Shown here one piece after another: positions 14,627 through 21,420 of a stretch of DNA of 22,161 nt. Source of the DNA: CAZGHF01 sp043797305 (lineage in GTDB: Bacteria; Patescibacteriota; Minisyncoccia; UBA6257; GWB1-50-10); assembly GCA_043797305.1 (NCBI GenBank), contig JAZDPW010000007.1:1-22161 (forward strand), in the 5' to 3' direction. Position 1 is the stretch's first letter. The number at the start of each line of letters is the position of its first letter. Position numbers and translations under genes: made by a program. Under the pieces are notes generated by a model. It saw only the letters and a program-made list of their open reading frames with translations, ran no database searches and had not been told where the DNA came from.

Positions 14627-14731
14627 TTAGATATAGCTGAAAAGAATACTAATGCCTAAGAAAGCGGCGTAAATCACCATCGCTACCGCAAGGATTACCA
14701 GAAGGAACAGAATGAATTTTTTGGGAAGCAT
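14627..14731 (-). CDS. Small single-pass membrane protein (34 aa)
   Basis: A 34-codon ORF between the hydrolase and the second Nudix gene: MLPKKFILFLLVILAVAMVI then YAAFLGISILFSYI. It is almost wholly one membrane helix with a basic N-terminus. ATG lies one base after the hydrolase stop, and the Nudix start follows 8 nt after its own stop, so the spacing fits a real operon member rather than chance. No homologue is recognised. It may tether or regulate an operon partner, as small membrane proteins often do (inference). Confidence 0.55.
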   Translation of the reverse strand: MLPKKFILFLLVILAVAMVIYAAFLGISILFSYI

Positions 14732-14732
14732 T

Positions 14733-15314
14733 TTATTGTCCGGCTAATTTTAGGATACTCTCGAGCGCTATCGGCAGTTCGAATGTTTTATCTCTCACTC
14801 CGCTAAAATGACCCATCCCTATCTTGATTATAACTTCCGAGCCGAGTTTGTCGCGGAAATCATCGGCGTTATCAAGAGGGACGTAATAATCGTTATCCGA
14901 GAAAATGGCGATGCTTCCTAAGAGATGCGATTTTACTTTTTGTAAATCGAGTGGTGTCTTGAGCCAGTGATCGACGACTTCTTGCTCTTCTTCGCCGTTA
15001 ATGCCGGTGAGCCGTTTGAAAAATCCGCCGACAAAAACGGCCCCGCCGATTTTTACTCCTTCCGGCAGCGCCTCTAGGTAACGGGCAATTGTCTGGCAGC
15101 CCATACTGTGGCCCACGAGATAGGTGTTTTCGTCCGGCGTGCCGACTGTCTCCGCTAATTTCGGCACCCAGTTTTCTATTCTTGGGATTTTGGGTTGGGG
15201 GAGTTGCGGTACGAGAACCTCAAAACCTTTCTTTTCCAACTCATTTTTGAGCCACGGAAACCATCCTTCTTCCGGATACCCGTCCCACCCATGAACTATG
15301 ATTACGCGTTTCAT
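14733..15314 (-). CDS. Serine alpha/beta hydrolase (RBBP9/YdeN-like)
   Basis: 193 residues. HGWDGYPEEGWFPWLKNELE near the N-terminus and the nucleophile elbow GHSMG (S70) identify the RBBP9/YdeN (DUF1749-like, COG3545) family of small serine hydrolases. Asp140 or Asp142 (SDNDYYVP) and His169 (GMGHF) complete the triad. Substrates of this family are poorly known. The ATG directly abuts the upstream Nudix stop (TAAATG), showing an operon. Confidence 0.88.
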   Translation of the reverse strand: MKRVIIVHGWDGYPEEGWFPWLKNELEKKGFEVLVPQLPQPKIPRIENWVPKLAETVGTPDENTYLVGHSMGCQTIARYLEALPEGVKIGGAVFVGGFFKRLTGINGEEEQEVVDHWLKTPLDLQKVKSHLLGSIAIFSDNDYYVPLDNADDFRDKLGSEVIIKIGMGHFSGVRDKTFELPIALESILKLAGQ

Positions 15315-15746
15315 TTAGTGTATTTTCTCTGTAAATTCCTTCGGGTATTTCACGGAAAGTAACTTACCGGCTTCTTCTTTCGGAAACCATTTGTAATCCG
15401 TATGCTCCTTGCTCAAGATTATCCCATCGGTGTTTTCGGCGGAACACTTAAAGACGGACAGCACGAGGCCGACGTCGCTTCCGTCGCTCTGCGGAATACG
15501 GATGTTCGACACGACCATCGTAAACGGCTCGAACCTGGATATTTCAAGTCCGGTTTCTTCAATTACTTCGCGGCGCAAGGTATTCTCAACATTGTCGTTT
15601 TTCCTGATGCGTCCGCCCGGAATGTCCCAATAAGGTTCGCCGTTATGACCTCTCAGTTCCTCCAGATTTACTTTAAGAAGAAGGACCTTGCCTTCCTTAT
15701 TGAAAATCAAGGCTTTAATGCCCAGATGAAAGATGTCCTCGTTCAT
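15315..15746 (-). CDS. Nudix hydrolase
   Basis: 143 residues. The Nudix box runs G45 RIRKN D51 NVENTLR R59 E60 VI E63 E64 T G66, with Asp in place of the first Glu; the metal-binding REVIEE core is intact. The N-terminal FHLGIKALIFNKEGKVLLLK is a typical Nudix strand. Substrate unknown. First long gene of the operon. The ATG at 15746 overlaps (ATGA) the stop of a 19-codon upstream ORF that begins exactly where a leaderless mRNA would. The bases just upstream in the Nudix frame stay open for 15 codons (back to a TGA) but contain no start codon, so an N-terminal extension disrupted by a frameshift is the alternative reading. Confidence 0.85.
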   Translation of the reverse strand: MNEDIFHLGIKALIFNKEGKVLLLKVNLEELRGHNGEPYWDIPGGRIRKNDNVENTLRREVIEETGLEISRFEPFTMVVSNIRIPQSDGSDVGLVLSVFKCSAENTDGIILSKEHTDYKWFPKEEAGKLLSVKYPKEFTEKIH

Positions 15747-15802
15747 AAAACTGTTATTAGCGGTGTTGTATATGTTATCTGCTGCTCCAATTCACTTTCC
15801 AT
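15743..15802 (-). CDS. Short leaderless upstream ORF (19 codons) of the Nudix operon
   Basis: ATG at 15802 is 7 nt after a perfect TATAAT and opens MESELEQQITYTTPLITVL, then TGA overlapping the Nudix ATG by 4 nt. It could be a leader peptide that couples translation to the Nudix gene, or the true N-terminus of that protein separated by a one-base shift (real or sequencing error). Confidence 0.35.
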   Translation of the reverse strand: MESELEQQITYTTPLITVL

Positions 15803-15809
15803 TATGCGA

Positions 15810-15818
15810 ATTATATCA
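15810..15818 (-). promoter_or_regulatory. Extended -10 promoter of the Nudix-hydrolase operon
   Basis: TGATATAAT on the minus strand is a perfect extended -10. It lies directly after the terminator hairpin of the upstream gene. The predicted transcription start coincides with the ATG of the 19-codon ORF. Confidence 0.65.
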
Positions 15819-15821
15819 CAT

Positions 15822-15858
15822 AAAAACAAAACTGCCCTTGCCCGAAAGCAGAGGCAGT
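15822..15858 (-). terminator. Intrinsic terminator of the small membrane-protein gene
   Basis: On the minus strand ACTGCC pairs with GGCAGT, the stem continuing through TGC/GCA-type pairs to a TTCG loop, and is followed by TTTTGTTTTT. It lies 65 bases after the stop at 15923. Confidence 0.75.
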
Positions 15859-15922
15859 GATCATATCGTTATTTATGGTAATTGGTAAATACTAATTCGT
15901 CAAGGGTCCTGTGGAAAACTCA

Positions 15923-16237
15923 TCAATAACCAAACGCAAGCGATATAAACACAATAAGCACGATGATTATGAGGGAAACGATGGTGTATAAAACCAGTTG
16001 GATTGCTTCCTGCTTGCGCCCGTCGAGGTACCAGATGACCGGCCGGCCGAAAACTACCACGCCCATCACCGCTGCCGAGATGACGAAGGTAAGGAGAAAC
16101 GCAGTGGGGCCGAGTATTCCCGTCTCCGGCCCGACAATTGTCTCGACGTTCGTCATAAAGAGCGCGATAAGCATTACGTAAGCCGCCGCGACGAGCGCGT
16201 TCAAAAACGCGCAACCGATTATTTTTTTATTTGTCAT
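15923..16237 (-). CDS. Small multi-pass membrane protein, conserved hypothetical
   Basis: 104 residues with three membrane helices: about 7-30 (AFLNALVAAAYVMLIALF), 42-64 (ILGPTAFLLTFVISAAVMGVV) and 78-102 (IQLVLYTIVSLIIIVLIVFIS), and a GRPVIWYLDGRKQEAI loop. No enzyme motif. It resembles a family of short membrane proteins common in Patescibacteria, from memory; function unknown. It is monocistronic: its terminator follows at 15822-15858. The start region contains a copy of the AATTGTAC repeat that recurs at 16337-16401, whose bases immediately precede the ATG and may include its promoter. Confidence 0.65.
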   Translation of the reverse strand: MTNKKIIGCAFLNALVAAAYVMLIALFMTNVETIVGPETGILGPTAFLLTFVISAAVMGVVVFGRPVIWYLDGRKQEAIQLVLYTIVSLIIIVLIVFISLAFGY

Positions 16238-16401
16238 ACCCAGTACAATTACACCGCCATTCTTTCGAATGACGAAGATAAATCTGAAAATAATGACCTT
16301 TGCTGAAGATATAACATAACTTTAATCCCTGGTTCAATGATATGCCCCGTATAATTCCCCGAATTGTACGGGGCAAGCGGCGTAATTGTACTGGGCATAT
16401 C
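16230..16401. repeat. Four copies of a short AATTGTACxGGG repeat
   Basis: Copies: minus 16233-16255 (GTGTAATTGTACTGGGTATG, at the start of the 104-aa gene); minus 16337-16358 (GGAATTATACGGGGCATATC); plus 16359-16377 (CGAATTGTACGGGGCAAGC); plus 16381-16401 (CGTAATTGTACTGGGCATAT). The second and third form a 13-bp stem around CCCCG (16344-16374); the second and fourth form a larger imperfect inverted repeat sharing GATATGCCC and AATT. Between 16256 and 16336 nothing is recognised. Confidence 0.6.
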
Positions 16402-16450
16402 TAAAATTTACCACTTGAGTGGCAGCTCGGCAAGTTTCGTATAGAAACGA

Positions 16451-16482
16451 ACCAGCCCCGCCTCCTAAGAGACAGGGCTGTT
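16451..16482 (-). terminator. Possible terminator hairpin at the 3' end of the GC-rich membrane gene
   Basis: On the minus strand CAGCCC (in the last codons) pairs with GGGCTG beyond the stop, and AAC/GTT extends it across a one-base bulge. Only a weak T-rich tail (GTTCGTTTCT) follows. Confidence 0.35.
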
Positions 16483-17079
16483 GATGCTCGCGTGCCGGGC
16501 CCGCGCCTTGCGCCTCTGCACGAGGTAGGCGTCGAGGACGAGCCCCATCGAAACGATTTGCAGGACTACCAGGAAGTACGCTTCCTCTCTGCTTTGAAGG
16601 ACTGCGTTCGTCCCATTCATAAGCAGGAACCACAGGTAGCCTTTCGGATTCTTCTTCGCGAGTAGCACGGTTCCTGCGAGGAAGCCCGCTACCATGAAGA
16701 ATTCCAGGACCTGGTTGAAGGTTGTGATTCCCCCGATCAGGTGCACGCTGTAGACCATGCCGGCGGCAGCGGCGACTGCTATCGAGAATATGTCGAGGAC
16801 GTCGACCCACGCGGGCTTCTTTCTGTGTCCCCACAGAGCGAGGACGAAGCCGAGAGCCATCGCGGGCCCGCCGCCGATTTCCGCGCCGGCGGCGATGAAG
16901 TTGTCCTGCAGGAGGAAGACCAGGAAGTAACCGGGCAGGCCGATGAGATACACGGTCCAGCACCAGATTCTCCAGATCCGCTCCGTCTCGTCGTTCTTGG
17001 CCCGCTCGGCGCGGGACAAGAAGACCTTGTTGAGGAAGTAGAACGTACCTCCCCAGACCTGCAGTACGGCGTAGAGCAC
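16465..17079 (-). CDS. GC-rich multi-pass membrane protein, possibly acquired
   Basis: 204 residues with about six or seven hydrophobic helices and a basic C-terminus (QRRKARARH). Two Q/N-rich turn motifs, VLQVWGGTFYFLNK near the start and NPKGYLWFLLMNGTNAVLQ near the end, suggest an internal-repeat transporter of SWEET/PnuC-like shape; this is a guess and no signature residue proves it. Codons strongly prefer G or C at the third position, unlike every neighbour. Start is GTG 17079, 5 nt after GGAGGT. The promoter has a perfect TTGACA. Base composition, codon use and signals all point to transfer from a GC-richer bacterium. Confidence 0.7.
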   Translation of the reverse strand: MLYAVLQVWGGTFYFLNKVFLSRAERAKNDETERIWRIWCWTVYLIGLPGYFLVFLLQDNFIAAGAEIGGGPAMALGFVLALWGHRKKPAWVDVLDIFSIAVAAAAGMVYSVHLIGGITTFNQVLEFFMVAGFLAGTVLLAKKNPKGYLWFLLMNGTNAVLQSREEAYFLVVLQIVSMGLVLDAYLVQRRKARARHASINSPVS

Positions 17080-17084
17080 GTTCC

Positions 17085-17090
17085 ACCTCC
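17085..17090 (-). promoter_or_regulatory. Strong Shine-Dalgarno deciding the GTG start
   Basis: GGAGGT on the minus strand lies 5 nt before GTG 17079. Such a strong site is exceptional in this window, where most starts have none. Confidence 0.8.
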
Positions 17091-17129
17091 GTAGTCGAGG
17101 TTCGTGTTAATTTGTTTAGGAGCGCTTAA

Positions 17130-17158
17130 AGTATGAAATATAAACTTGAGCGTGTCAA
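17130..17158 (-). promoter_or_regulatory. Canonical sigma70 promoter of the GC-rich membrane gene
   Basis: On the minus strand TTGACA (17158-17153), a 17-bp spacer and CATACT (17135-17130). It predicts a 5' UTR of roughly 44 nt. It starts 3 bases after the 46-bp palindrome. Confidence 0.7.
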
Positions 17159-17161
17159 GCT

Positions 17162-17207
17162 AAATAAAACATTCTAACATTCTATAGAATGTTAGAATGT
17201 TTTATTT
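17162..17207. terminator. 46-bp perfect palindrome, probable terminator of the M23 gene
   Basis: Two 23-bp arms are exactly complementary around the centre TATA (17183-17186), and each arm contains AACATTCT twice in tandem. The M23 peptidase stop codon lies inside it (17202-17204). On the minus strand it ends in GTTTTATTT, so it can act as an AT-rich terminator. As it touches the next gene's promoter it could also be an operator or an insertion scar. Confidence 0.6.
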
Positions 17208-18137
17208 GAACGTTTCGATGAACTGAATCGGGTCAATAGAAACGCCGTTAATTTTTACCGAAAGATGAAGATGCGGTGCGCTCGACAGGCCTGAGCTGCC
17301 GGCGAAGCCCAACGTTTCTCCTTTTTCAATCGCATCGCCGGACTCCACGCTCATTGAATTTAGGTGGAGATAAAGGGAATAGATGCCGCGCCCGTGGTCA
17401 ACGATTACGGAATTGCCGTAGATCGAATCAAGATAAGCGTTTTTGACCGTTCCGTCGTTTATGGCGTGAATCGCCGTCCCTTTGGGAACGTCGAAATCAA
17501 CGCCCAGGTGGACGATTTCTTCCTCGCCGGTTTTCCGGATTTCACCGAAAGGACTGGAGATGACGAATTCTTCGCCTACGGGCAGGTTGAAAGGTTTATC
17601 GAATCGGGTGATTTCCTCTACTTCGGCGACTATTTTTCTCAAATCGGTATTGGAAACGGAAAGGTTTTGGACAATTTGTTTATCAGTCATCCCGAGTTCC
17701 GGCGGGGGAGGAAAAACGATTATTTGCTGGACTTTGGCGAGGATGGCGATGGTTTTCTGGATTGTGGGACTCGTCGTAAACTCCGCTGACAGATTATGAA
17801 TGCCGGTTTTCGTGCCGAGCGCAAAGGGGATTAGAGCGCGGAAACTTTCTTGGTAAGGGAAGGAGCTTATTTCTTTGCCGTCAAATAAAATCTTGTTCGG
17901 TTTTTCACTTAACTCCACTATCAGGGTTTCACCGGTCTGGATTTTGGTGTTCAAAATCTCCGCGGTTGCCGGCGGTTCTTCTTCCGGTTCAGGCAGAATG
18001 TCCGGGGCGGGTGATGAGAGCGAAGCGGTTGGCTCGGGCGGAACGAGAGAAACCTCGTTTTTTGCCGGGAGCACGATAAAAACAACGGCGAGAGCAACGC
18101 CAACGAGGAGTACTGCCGAAATCAAAATTAAGCGCAT
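17202..18137 (-). CDS. M23 family metallopeptidase (membrane-anchored, LytM type)
   Basis: 311 residues. N-terminal membrane helix (about 3-24), a Pro/Glu-rich linker (30-60), a beta domain (about 60-140), and a C-terminal M23 peptidase domain (about 185-311). Zinc ligands and catalytic residues are complete: H210-x3-D214 (HLGVDFD), H258 (LYLHL) and H289-L-H291. M23 enzymes cut peptidoglycan cross-bridges; with all ligands present this one should be active rather than a NlpD/EnvC-like activator. Its ATG shares one base with the upstream stop (TAATG), so it is coupled to the PH-AlbA_2 gene. Likely role in cell-wall remodelling or division on the outer face. Confidence 0.92.
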   Translation of the reverse strand: MRLILISAVLLVGVALAVVFIVLPAKNEVSLVPPEPTASLSSPAPDILPEPEEEPPATAEILNTKIQTGETLIVELSEKPNKILFDGKEISSFPYQESFRALIPFALGTKTGIHNLSAEFTTSPTIQKTIAILAKVQQIIVFPPPPELGMTDKQIVQNLSVSNTDLRKIVAEVEEITRFDKPFNLPVGEEFVISSPFGEIRKTGEEEIVHLGVDFDVPKGTAIHAINDGTVKNAYLDSIYGNSVIVDHGRGIYSLYLHLNSMSVESGDAIEKGETLGFAGSSGLSSAPHLHLSVKINGVSIDPIQFIETFK

Positions 18138-19129
18138 TAGCTTTTTTCGGACCGCGGTTTGAACCGGGCGTGGTGATACTCTTCGATTTCGCTCAATTTA
18201 AGGGCGGTTGAAGCGTTGCCGGTGCGAATATAGAAATACTCGTTATCGTCGCTTTTCAGATAAACCGGCCTCTCGCTCGCAACCGCCTGAATGACGCAGA
18301 TTTCGTTATCGTCGAGGTTGTGGAAAGAAACGTTTACCTTATGGCGGAATTCCGGCCCAATCATGCTGTTGAAAATGTTCGTGAAGTGGTTTTCAAAAGC
18401 GTCTTTGTTTTCCTTTGACAGGGTTTTGTAATCCTTGGCAAGCCCAATTGGCTTTCTTCCGTCGTCGACGCCGATGACGATATGGCCGCCTTTGGAGTTT
18501 AAGAAAGCGGCGACTGTTTTCATCACTGTTTTTTCCAATTCTCGGTTTACGTTGCCGGTTTTATGGTCGAATCGGAAAGACGATTTGAATTCCAATTGCT
18601 CGTGTTCGGGTTCCGTAAGGAGCCGGCTTACGTCGGGCAGGGAGAAAACGGCGGCTGGGTTGAGATAAAGCTTGATTGTTTTCAGGATGCTCTCCGGTCT
18701 CGAGACGTCGGCGATGGTCATACTGCCCGCGGATTTGTTTTTTATTTTTATGTTCCCGTATCGGAGTATTTTACCGAGCGGTCCGGCCGAAATTGTAATC
18801 TCGGATGATTTATTGACCGGTATTGTTTCCTCCTTTCGGAATAAAACCCCCCATTGGTGGGATATTCCTTCGGGTTTTACGGTATAAACCTCGTAATACC
18901 ACCGGAGGAAGGCGTAGACCGTAATCAAAAACTGGAGAATGGAAAGGAAGGGGAATTTGAAGGCGGTGTAGGAAAACGATCCGGAGAAAGGCAAAAAGTC
19001 GTAAATTAACTGCTTGTACTCGTCCAAAAAAGTGCCGAAAAAGTACAGAGCAAAAGCGGCGATTTCAATAGCGGCAAAAAACCGGATTAGGACAATGGGG
19101 TTCCTTTTTGTAATTACCGCCTCCTCCAT
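18137..19129 (-). CDS. Membrane protein fusing a bacterial PH domain to an AlbA_2 (Schlafen-like) domain
   Basis: 330 residues. Two membrane helices (about 10-33 and 55-78), a bacterial PH (DUF304/bPH2) domain (about 79-156: PEGISHQWGVLFRKEETIPV, LGKILRYGNIKIKN), then an AlbA_2 domain (about 172-315) with EFK (180-182), AAFLNSKGGHIVIGVDDGRK and VYLKSDDNEYFYIRTGN. AlbA_2 is the ATP/nucleic-acid-binding or nuclease-like core of Schlafen proteins and of many defence and regulatory proteins; it is usually soluble, so the membrane-PH fusion is unusual. It lies 70 bp downstream of obg and is coupled to the M23 gene. Function is not known. Confidence 0.8.
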   Translation of the reverse strand: MEEAVITKRNPIVLIRFFAAIEIAAFALYFFGTFLDEYKQLIYDFLPFSGSFSYTAFKFPFLSILQFLITVYAFLRWYYEVYTVKPEGISHQWGVLFRKEETIPVNKSSEITISAGPLGKILRYGNIKIKNKSAGSMTIADVSRPESILKTIKLYLNPAAVFSLPDVSRLLTEPEHEQLEFKSSFRFDHKTGNVNRELEKTVMKTVAAFLNSKGGHIVIGVDDGRKPIGLAKDYKTLSKENKDAFENHFTNIFNSMIGPEFRHKVNVSFHNLDDNEICVIQAVASERPVYLKSDDNEYFYIRTGNASTALKLSEIEEYHHARFKPRSEKS

Positions 19130-19199
19130 AACGTTTTCAGTTTAAACCGGTTGCCGCTTTATTTCCAGCCGTTCTGCTCTCCGTAAGCGCCGGTAAGGA

Positions 19200-20162
19200 T
19201 TACTTCTCTTTCTTAATGTCGTTTAAGATTTTTTCTACCTTTTTTATGCTCGCGTCGTCGATTATGGATACCGCAGTTACGCTTTTTGCCAGTTTCTTGA
19301 GCGCCGCCATTTTTTTCTTCAGTTCCGGTTCCGTTGCCAGGTCGCTCTTGGTGAGGAATATCCACTCCGGTTTTTCGAGAAGCGCTTTTTTGTAGAGTCC
19401 CAGTTCCTTGCGTATTGTCCTGTAATCTTTTACGGGGGTGGGGGATTCGACTGAAATAAAGTGGAAAAGGATGCGGGTGCGCTCTATGTGGCGGAGAAAT
19501 TTTATTCCAAGGCCGCGGCCGGTTGACGAGCCCTCAATAAGCCCCGGGATATCGGCAAGAATGAGCTCGTAGTAAGCTCCCAAATTCGGTTCAAGAGTGG
19601 TGAAAGGATAATTGGCCACCTTGCTCCTCGCGTTAGTGAGAACGTTTAGCAAGCTGGACTTCCCGACGTTCGGCAGGCCCACGAAGCCGACATCCGCGAT
19701 GAGCTTGAGTTCGAACCTTATTTCAAAACTTTCTCCCGAAGAACCCGGCCTTGATTCGGTAGGGGAAGTGTTGCGCGAAGAGCGGAAATGAAAGTTACCT
19801 CGACCGCCCAACCCGCCTTGGGTCAAAAGAATCCGCTCGCCGGTCTTTTCTACGGAAACTTCGGTACCGCGGGTGAGGTTGTGAATACATGTCCCAATCG
19901 GGATTTTTAAAACCAGGTCTTTGCCGTCATGGCCGTCGCGAAATTGCCCGCGCCCGTCAAGTCCGTTTTCGGCTTTGAATTCCTTTTTGAAGCGGAATTG
20001 TCCCAAGGCGTTTATGTCGGACACGCCTTCCGCGTAAATACTCCCGCCTGCACCGCCCATGCCGCCGGTCGGGCCTAAGCTCATCAGGTTTCTGTTAAAA
20101 GCCACCGCCCCTCTTCCGCCGTTCCCCGCCGCCACTTTGATTTTTATGTCGTCAATCAACAT
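19200..20162 (-). CDS. obg: Obg family GTPase
   Basis: 320 residues. The N-terminal glycine-rich Obg fold (1-155: DDIKIKVAAGNGGRG, GPTGGMGGAGGSIY, LTQGGLGGRGN) is followed by a G domain with G1 GLPNVGKSS (162-170), switch NYPFTTLEPNLG, G3 DIPG (204-207), G4 TKSD (271-274) and a plausible G5 around VSIIDD. There is no OCT C-terminal domain, as in short Obg proteins. G1 has GLPNVGKSS where many Obg have GFPNAGKST; this is still functional. Obg binds the 50S subunit and helps late ribosome assembly and stress control. The start is 5 nt after the upstream stop. Confidence 0.95.
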   Translation of the reverse strand: MLIDDIKIKVAAGNGGRGAVAFNRNLMSLGPTGGMGGAGGSIYAEGVSDINALGQFRFKKEFKAENGLDGRGQFRDGHDGKDLVLKIPIGTCIHNLTRGTEVSVEKTGERILLTQGGLGGRGNFHFRSSRNTSPTESRPGSSGESFEIRFELKLIADVGFVGLPNVGKSSLLNVLTNARSKVANYPFTTLEPNLGAYYELILADIPGLIEGSSTGRGLGIKFLRHIERTRILFHFISVESPTPVKDYRTIRKELGLYKKALLEKPEWIFLTKSDLATEPELKKKMAALKKLAKSVTAVSIIDDASIKKVEKILNDIKKEK

Positions 20163-20166
20163 TTAA

Positions 20167-21369
20167 TCAGTAAGTTAAGCTCTTGCCGATTTGCATCGCC
20201 TTATCAAAATCTCCTATAAAATCCCACCAATTCCTCAAAAGCCTCCCTTGGTAAGATAGTTCGTTGTTTCTGCCCGGAATATTTTGCATCCACCAAATTT
20301 TGAAAACATACCCTTCATCGTCAAGACAAACGCTCCCGCTCCACGTATGGCAACTCGTCAATTTTTTCTGGCCCGTGCCGTCCGGTTTCCAGTCTTCGCA
20401 GTCCGACAAAACCTCTCTTTGGTTATACCAGTCATAATCTCTTTCTCCGTTCGGGGGATAATGCGTCCAGCCGCAGCCGGGATTGATTATTTTGTGCGAA
20501 AAATCGCTACCGACAAAATTTCCCCAAAACAGCAGTTCATTCCACTTGTCGTGGGGAGTCGTATCCCGGTCCTCGATGTTATAAAGAACATGTTCTATGT
20601 GGTGGGTGTGGTTTTCGAGCGCCATGGTGACCGCCCGGCCGGTGTTATAGTCGTAAACCGTATAGCTTTTGGCGCACTTCGGCAGGTCCATGAAGCCGTT
20701 GCCGAACGAGCCGAAAGGTCCGGTCATAAATGATTCAACGGGGTACATTTTATCGGTATGGTAAATCCAGAGCCAGACTTCTTTGACTCCCTTATTTTGA
20801 ACGTAATCGCAAACATCGAGGCCGGTTAATATTTTTTTATGGTCGGCGGGAGTGTTGGTTGGATAAAGCGCCGGCACCGATTCCATGAATTCCTTATTCT
20901 CGAGAACGGTGTAATTGAGGGAGGGGACGGCGCTCATGTCTTTATAGCCGTGGTATCTGCTGCCTTTATTCAAGGCGTTTACGAGCCGCTCGGTCAGATT
21001 GCCGATATTCGTTCTTAGGGCGCTTATATCCGGGTTTTTCCAGTCGCCGGTTTGGGTAATATCCACTTTTCCGTCTATAACCGGGATATAGCTTACGTTA
21101 AGAACCGGAACTTCGTAGGTTTCTATGGTTTCTATGGCACAACTTCCGTCTGGCTGACATCCCTTCTCCGGAGAACAGCCGCAGGCGCTGCAATTTTCCG
21201 TTAAGTTGCCGTTGTCGCAATACAGCGGCTTATTGGCGGAACATTGGCCATAAAGAGTTCCATCGGCGCATTTATTCGGAATATCATCACTGTCTTCTTC
21301 CGAAAAGAAGAAAAACGCCGCCGCAGCCAATAAAGCGACGATGAACAATATAAGAAGTATTTTTTTCAT
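20167..21369 (-). CDS. Secreted or membrane-anchored protein with Cys-rich N-terminus, function unknown
   Basis: 400 residues. N-terminal helix (ILLILFIVALLAAAAFFFF), an acidic linker, a compact Cys-rich module (about residues 33-76, eight cysteines) and a large conserved-looking domain with ENHTHHIEHVL, HYPPNGERDYDWYN and WIYHTDKMYPVESFM. The His-rich HTHHIEH could bind metal, but no known protease or hydrolase signature is complete. Similar HxPPN-DYD motifs occur, from memory, in uncharacterised extracellular proteins. It starts 49 bp after the PsbP-like gene's stop and precedes obg by 4 nt. No function is assigned. Confidence 0.6.
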   Translation of the reverse strand: MKKILLILFIVALLAAAAFFFFSEEDSDDIPNKCADGTLYGQCSANKPLYCDNGNLTENCSACGCSPEKGCQPDGSCAIETIETYEVPVLNVSYIPVIDGKVDITQTGDWKNPDISALRTNIGNLTERLVNALNKGSRYHGYKDMSAVPSLNYTVLENKEFMESVPALYPTNTPADHKKILTGLDVCDYVQNKGVKEVWLWIYHTDKMYPVESFMTGPFGSFGNGFMDLPKCAKSYTVYDYNTGRAVTMALENHTHHIEHVLYNIEDRDTTPHDKWNELLFWGNFVGSDFSHKIINPGCGWTHYPPNGERDYDWYNQREVLSDCEDWKPDGTGQKKLTSCHTWSGSVCLDDEGYVFKIWWMQNIPGRNNELSYQGRLLRNWWDFIGDFDKAMQIGKSLTY

Positions 21370-21420
21370 ATCTGCGGGAGGCCTTTCAATCAGTGTAAAG
21401 GTTTCTCGGGGAAAATTCGG

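Noticed and set aside
16334..17086. Minus-strand 250-codon frame covering the GC-rich membrane gene
   Set aside because: Arg/Pro-rich, low-complexity translation caused by high GC in another frame; the alternative frame has membrane helices, a Shine-Dalgarno and a promoter.
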